Origin: a bacterium | GTDB lineage: Bacteria > Zixibacteria > MSB-5A5 > WJJR01 | Length of the DNA stretch: 64,000 bases | Reading direction: 5' to 3' | NCBI GenBank assembly: GCA_021813505.1 | Contig: JAKAKI010000063.1 | Span: 1 to 64,000, forward strand | Part shown: one piece after another, positions 60,997 through 64,000 of the stretch | How the letters are laid out: each line of letters begins with the position of its first letter | How positions within the stretch are numbered: the first letter of the stretch is position 1 | The notes under the pieces: model-generated | What the model was told of the DNA's origin: nothing | The model's input: the letters and a program-made list of their open reading frames with translations, nothing else | Database searches by the model: none | Position numbers and translations under genes: made by a program

Positions 60997-61785
60997 ATGG
61001 AATTGACCGACATCATCGCCTCCAGCACCTTCGTGATCATCCCGGTCCTGATCTGGGCGATCAGCGCTGCTATTCGGAAAGGGAGGAGTGACCCGGATTT
61101 GCGGGCCGGCAAGGACACGCCGGAGACCCCTTCCGAGCCGAAAATCGAGCTCCCTGAGGTGCACTGGCTCTTGGGCGAGGATTCGCCCACCGGCCGCAAG
61201 GTCCTGGACTGCCGCGCGTATGCACTCGGCGTCCATCTAACAACCCAGGACAAAGCCGCCGCCGAGAAGTTCGCCGTGCTGACGCTTTCGGACGGCAGCG
61301 AACTCGAAGGGAGATCCCCCGATAATTCGTGGCTCGTCGATGTCGATTGGGAGTTTGAGTACGATCAATTGAGTGCGCTCACCGCGGGCATGCGTGCGCA
61401 AACGACCGAAGATCTTTGGATGATCGATTTTCGCGAGGACCGGCTGTATTTCCGCCGCAGTTGGACCGGCCAACTGGTCTTCATGACCAACTTCCACATG
61501 GTCCCGACGGTGGGGGCGGAGATCACGCGTATCTGGGTAACCGACAAAGACCAATTCGGTAAGGCCAGCCCGGAATACGCCGCTGCCTACGTCCGTCATT
61601 TGATCGACACGCATCTTTTGGGTATCCTGACGCCGTTCCCGATCCCGCCCGATTTCCCGGAGAATGAGAAGGAAATCGCGTCATTCGTATTTCACTCGGT
61701 GGGCCGGCGCGGATGGCTGGCGGAGTATTTTTCGAATGCCTGGAACGATTCGTCCGATTATGTCGAATCTGAAAGCGGAGATTGA
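60997..61785 (+). CDS. Unknown membrane-anchored protein between mutase chains
   Basis: A 262-aa protein of no family I recognise. One N-terminal membrane helix (IIASSTFVIIPVLIWAISAAI, residues 5-25) is followed by a charged linker and a ~200-residue soluble domain (VHWLLGEDSPTGRKVLDCRA, LSDGSELEGRSPDNSWLVDV, LWMIDFREDRLYFRRSWTGQ, VFMTNFHMVPT), mixed alpha/beta. ATG 60997 has GGGAGAAAAACG upstream. It lies between the mutase large chain and the B12-binding chain in one run of genes; ancillary function for the mutase is a guess based on position. Confidence 0.75.
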   Translation: MELTDIIASSTFVIIPVLIWAISAAIRKGRSDPDLRAGKDTPETPSEPKIELPEVHWLLGEDSPTGRKVLDCRAYALGVHLTTQDKAAAEKFAVLTLSDGSELEGRSPDNSWLVDVDWEFEYDQLSALTAGMRAQTTEDLWMIDFREDRLYFRRSWTGQLVFMTNFHMVPTVGAEITRIWVTDKDQFGKASPEYAAAYVRHLIDTHLLGILTPFPIPPDFPENEKEIASFVFHSVGRRGWLAEYFSNAWNDSSDYVESESGD

Positions 61786-61791
61786 CGGCGC

Positions 61792-62205
61792 ATGAAGAAG
61801 ATTCGCGTTCTGCTCGCCAAACCCGGCCTTGATGGCCATGATCGTGGTATTAAGGTGATTGCCGCTGCCCTGCGTGATGCCGGCATGGAGGTAATCTACA
61901 CCGGTCTGCGCCAGACACCGGAAATGGTCGTTGAAGCCGCCATCCAGGAGGACGTCGATTTCATCGGCATGAGCATTCTCTCCGGCGCTCACATGACGCT
62001 GTTTCCGGAGGTGCTGCGACTGCTCAAAGAAAAGGGCGCGGGCACGATCCACTTGTTCGGCGGCGGGATCATTCCCGATCAAGAGTCGGTCGAACTCGAA
62101 AAGCAGGGTGTCGGCAAACTCTTCGGCCCAGGGACGACCACCGAGGAGATCGTCACCTATATCCGCAGCGTCGCCGCCAAAAAGAAACAAGAGCCGGTGA
62201 TGTAA
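61792..62205 (+). CDS. Methylmalonyl-CoA mutase, cobalamin-binding chain
   Basis: A 137-aa B12-binding domain that pairs with the large chain. The base-off, His-on motif DGHDRG is at 14-19, with His16 as the lower cobalt ligand; SILSGAH and the GGG IIPDQ segment are the other cobalamin-contact motifs. ATG 61792 lies 6 bases after the unknown gene, so the two are probably coupled. The partners are 59073 (large chain) and meaB. Confidence 0.97.
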   Translation: MKKIRVLLAKPGLDGHDRGIKVIAAALRDAGMEVIYTGLRQTPEMVVEAAIQEDVDFIGMSILSGAHMTLFPEVLRLLKEKGAGTIHLFGGGIIPDQESVELEKQGVGKLFGPGTTTEEIVTYIRSVAAKKKQEPVM

Positions 62206-62234
62206 CGCATTAACGCATCCATACAGAGGATTCG

Positions 62235-62454
62235 TAGGGGCGGCCCTGTGTTGTGGCCGCCCGTCTTTTTTTGTGTGCGAACTGGGTTTTGTGCGCGAAT
62301 TGGAATTTGTGCGCGAATCGGGTTTTGTGCACAAACCGGGCTTCGTGCGCGAATCGGGTCTTGCGCGCGAATCGGGTCTTGCGCGCGAATCGGGTCTTGC
62401 GCGCGAATCGGGTCTTGCGCGCGAATCGGGCGCCCACATAGGGGCGCCCCTACG
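62235..62454. repeat. Family B element with inserted tandem array
   Basis: Left end GTAGGGGCGGCCCTGTGTTG, GGCCGCCCG (62235-62263), right end CGGGCGCCCACATAGGGGCG, CCCCTACG (62427-62454). The spacer, ~20 bases in the copy at 49200, is 163 bases here and filled by the array at 62272-62430. Confidence 0.9.
62272..62430. repeat. 18-bp tandem array, about nine units
   Basis: Eight full units and one 15-base unit with consensus TGCGCGCGAATCGGGTCT. Units 6, 7 and 8 (62362-62415) are identical; the first four are the most diverged. The unit length equals six codons, so frames read CARIGS-like repeats, but no start or ribosome-binding site supports translation. The last unit runs directly into the right end of the family B element, whose flank shares the CGAATCGGG motif. 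Confidence 0.95.
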
Positions 62455-62504
62455 GCATGCCTGCGACAATTCGTGGATGAGGCCCTGTGTGGCCACCGCT
62501 CGAA

Positions 62505-62530
62505 TCGGGTACCCACATAGGGGCGCCCCC
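62505..62530 (-). repeat. Family B palindromic repeat, partial
   Basis: GGGTACCCACATAGGGGCG followed by CCCCCCC, right-end orientation, preceded again by CGAATCGGG as at 62422. It looks like a partial duplication of the adjacent right end. Confidence 0.65.
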
Positions 62531-62660
62531 CCGTTTCGGGGGTCTGATTCATGTCACAACCACATGCCACATCCTATTGCACCCCTTGATTCTTGTTTCA
62601 CAAAGGGGTAGCTTTTCCGGCTGTTGCGGAGACTAAACACCGACAACTCCTGGAGGATCA

Positions 62661-63818
62661 ATGATACGTTTCAACGTCGACGATCGTCAGCAACCCATTC
62701 GCGACATGGTGCGCGAATTTGCCGAGAAGGAAATCGAACCGGTTGCCAAGGAATTGGACCAGCGGCCGGAGCCGCAGAAATTCCCCTTTGACTACTACCG
62801 CAAGCTGGCCAAGGCCGGGTTCATAGGTTACCCGCTGCCCAAGGAATACGGCGGCCTGGGGAAGTCCTCGATTGAGTACACCACACTCTGCGAAGAGTTG
62901 TGCTACTGGGATGCGCCGACCTGTTTGCTCGCGGCGGTAGCGGTGCTCGCCACCGAGCCGATTTGCATGTTCGCGTCGGAAGAGCAGAAGAAGAAGTATG
63001 TCCCGCGCTGCATCAGCGGGGAGATTGTTCCGGCGTTCGCGCTGACCGAGCCCAACGCCGGTTCCGATGCGTCGAATCAGTCGACCGAGGGCCGCATCGA
63101 GGGCGATCACTACATCATCAACGGTGAGAAGATTTTCATCATGCATGGCGACGTTGCCACGCTGTATGTCCTGTTTGGCAAGGTGAGCGAAGCCGGCGTG
63201 CGTGACAAGATCTCCACCTGGCTGGTCGAAGACAATGGCAACAATGGTATCCGCAAAGAAACGCTCCGCCAGAAGATGGGAATGCGCGCCGCCACCACCG
63301 GACGCATGTGGTTCAAAGACGTCAAAGTGCCGCTGTCGGCCTTGATGGGCGAGCGCAACAAAGGATTCCGCTACGCGATGGCCACGCTCGACAGCGCCCG
63401 GATCGGGGTCGCGGCGCAGGGTCTCGGTATCGCCGAGCGCGCTCTGCAGGAGTCGATCAACTACGCCAAGAAGCGCCAGGCCTTTGGCGCTCCGATTGCC
63501 AAACTGCAGGCGATTCAATGGATGATCGCCGACATGCACTGTAAAGTCGAGGCCGCCCGCGGGCTGACCTATCGTGCCGCCCAGTTGAAAGACGCCGGCG
63601 CCAAATTCGGTTTGGAGGCATCGACCGCCAAGCTCTACGCGACCGAGGCCGCCAAGTTTTGCTGCGACCGCGCCATGCAGATTCACGCCGGATACGGATA
63701 CATCGGCGAGTTCTCGATCATCGAGAAGTTGTATCGCGATCAGCGGATCACGGAGATTTACGAAGGCACGTCCGAGATTCAGCGCCTGGTCATCGCAGGT
63801 AGTCTGCTGAGGGAATAG
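62661..63818 (+). CDS. Acyl-CoA dehydrogenase
   Basis: FAD enzyme that introduces a trans-2 double bond in an acyl-CoA thioester. The 385-aa product has the N-terminal helical domain, FALTEPNAGSDASNQSTEGR, MGMRAATTGRMWF, and the C-terminal helical bundle ending RDQRITEIYEGTSEIQRL, in which Glu368 is the expected catalytic base for the short/medium-chain class. SD-like GGAGG lies 6 bases upstream of ATG 62661. Position next to the mutase suggests a branched or odd-chain acyl-CoA pathway; the substrate cannot be read from the sequence. Confidence 0.95.
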   Translation: MIRFNVDDRQQPIRDMVREFAEKEIEPVAKELDQRPEPQKFPFDYYRKLAKAGFIGYPLPKEYGGLGKSSIEYTTLCEELCYWDAPTCLLAAVAVLATEPICMFASEEQKKKYVPRCISGEIVPAFALTEPNAGSDASNQSTEGRIEGDHYIINGEKIFIMHGDVATLYVLFGKVSEAGVRDKISTWLVEDNGNNGIRKETLRQKMGMRAATTGRMWFKDVKVPLSALMGERNKGFRYAMATLDSARIGVAAQGLGIAERALQESINYAKKRQAFGAPIAKLQAIQWMIADMHCKVEAARGLTYRAAQLKDAGAKFGLEASTAKLYATEAAKFCCDRAMQIHAGYGYIGEFSIIEKLYRDQRITEIYEGTSEIQRLVIAGSLLRE

Positions 63819-63847
63819 GGCGCAATTATCATTGAATCTGAGGGTAC

Positions 63848-63875
63848 GTAGGGGCGTATTGCATACGCCCCTGCG
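63848..63875. repeat. Family C short hairpin repeat
   Basis: GTAGGGGCGTATTGCATACG followed by CCCCTGCG, arms of about 9-11 bp. Lies 29 bases after the dehydrogenase stop. Confidence 0.82.
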
Positions 63876-63928
63876 TTTACGAGGACGATAGCCGCAACCA
63901 GAACTTTATGATCCCAAGATCCGCGTGT

Positions 63929-63998
63929 GGGAGGGCGAGGCTCCTGCCGAGCCTCTTTTCCGCGCGGGAGCATCGTTCGGCAGGAGCCTCGCCCTCCC
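63929..63998. repeat. Family A 70-bp palindromic element, copy 7
   Basis: Ends GGGAGGGCGAGGCTCC and GGAGCCTCGCCCTCCC, centre TTTTCCGCGCGGGAGCA; runs to the window edge. The 54 bases before it contain no signal. Confidence 0.93.
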
Positions 63999-64000
63999 AG

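Larger units (their letters stand above)
62206..62660. other. Gene-free stretch with B element and tandem array
   Basis: It carries a family B element whose interior is filled by an 18-bp tandem array (62235-62454), then a further partial B copy near 62505-62530. All longer frames here are translations of the array. The acyl-CoA dehydrogenase ribosome-binding site (CTGGAGGATCA) ends it. Confidence 0.7.

Noticed and set aside
62272-62430. Possible CRISPR array
   Set aside because: The repeats are contiguous 18-bp units with no spacers and no cas genes nearby.
62248-62520. Frames encoding CARIGS-like repeats
   Set aside because: They are translations of an 18-bp tandem array in three frames, with no start site support.

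Overview
The window is one gene-dense, GC-rich bacterial chromosome segment with almost all genes on the + strand. It suggests a Gram-negative bacterium of the FCB superphylum or a neighbouring candidate phylum; Zixibacteria is my guess, not a demonstration. The clues are a C-terminal type IX-like sorting domain on a secreted SBBP beta-propeller protein, several lipoproteins, an outer-membrane barrel, a CsgG-type protein, GatAB-dependent aminoacyl-tRNA amidation, an indirect-type methylmalonyl-CoA mutase split in two chains, and class A RNase P RNA.

Layout. 1-131 is the 3' end (domains V and VI) of a group II intron whose body lies outside the window. 374-12331 is housekeeping: gatA, gatB, purN, purC, purH, coaBC, a family 4 uracil-DNA glycosylase, a mannose-1-phosphate guanylyltransferase, a TsaC/Sua5 protein, a low-molecular-weight phosphatase, a DUF3108 protein, then a protein of uncertain (deoxyhypusine-synthase-like) family to 13275. 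13581-26685 is an accessory envelope region: ECF sigma factor and zinc-finger anti-sigma factor, a secreted TPR-CHAT peptidase on the - strand, a small beta-barrel, two lipoproteins, a collagen-like lipoprotein, a CsgG domain fused to a seven-repeat propeller, a membrane protein, and the SBBP/sorting-domain protein. 27293-39983 is the classic translation/RNA-decay operon rimP-nusA-infB-ylxP-rbfA-nrnA-truB-ribF-rpsO-pnp plus an M16 peptidase. 40051-50682 holds a GNAT enzyme, tRNA-Gly, a DUF512 radical-SAM-like protein, threonine aldolase, an MBL hydrolase, a ZapB-like coiled coil, zapA, rny, ymdB, folD and radA. 51008-57909 holds an amidohydrolase, two tRNAs, a zinc-ribbon coiled-coil protein, guaB, rnpB and recJ. 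57953-63818 is a methylmalonyl-CoA module: meaB, mutase large chain, an unknown membrane-anchored protein, the B12-binding chain and an acyl-CoA dehydrogenase.

The most striking non-genic content is a crowd of dispersed palindromic elements of at least ten families in the gaps between genes: seven copies of a ~70-bp element (family A), 74-bp-type elements with GTAGGGGCGGCCC ends (B, one of them swollen by an 18-bp tandem array), short GTATTGCATAC hairpins (C), 51-bp double hairpins (D), and a 134-bp element at 43640-43773 that can fold into a perfect four-way cloverleaf. Three short palindromes lie inside reading frames (purN, the DUF3108 protein and the anti-sigma factor). I found no CRISPR array, prophage, transposase gene or replication origin.
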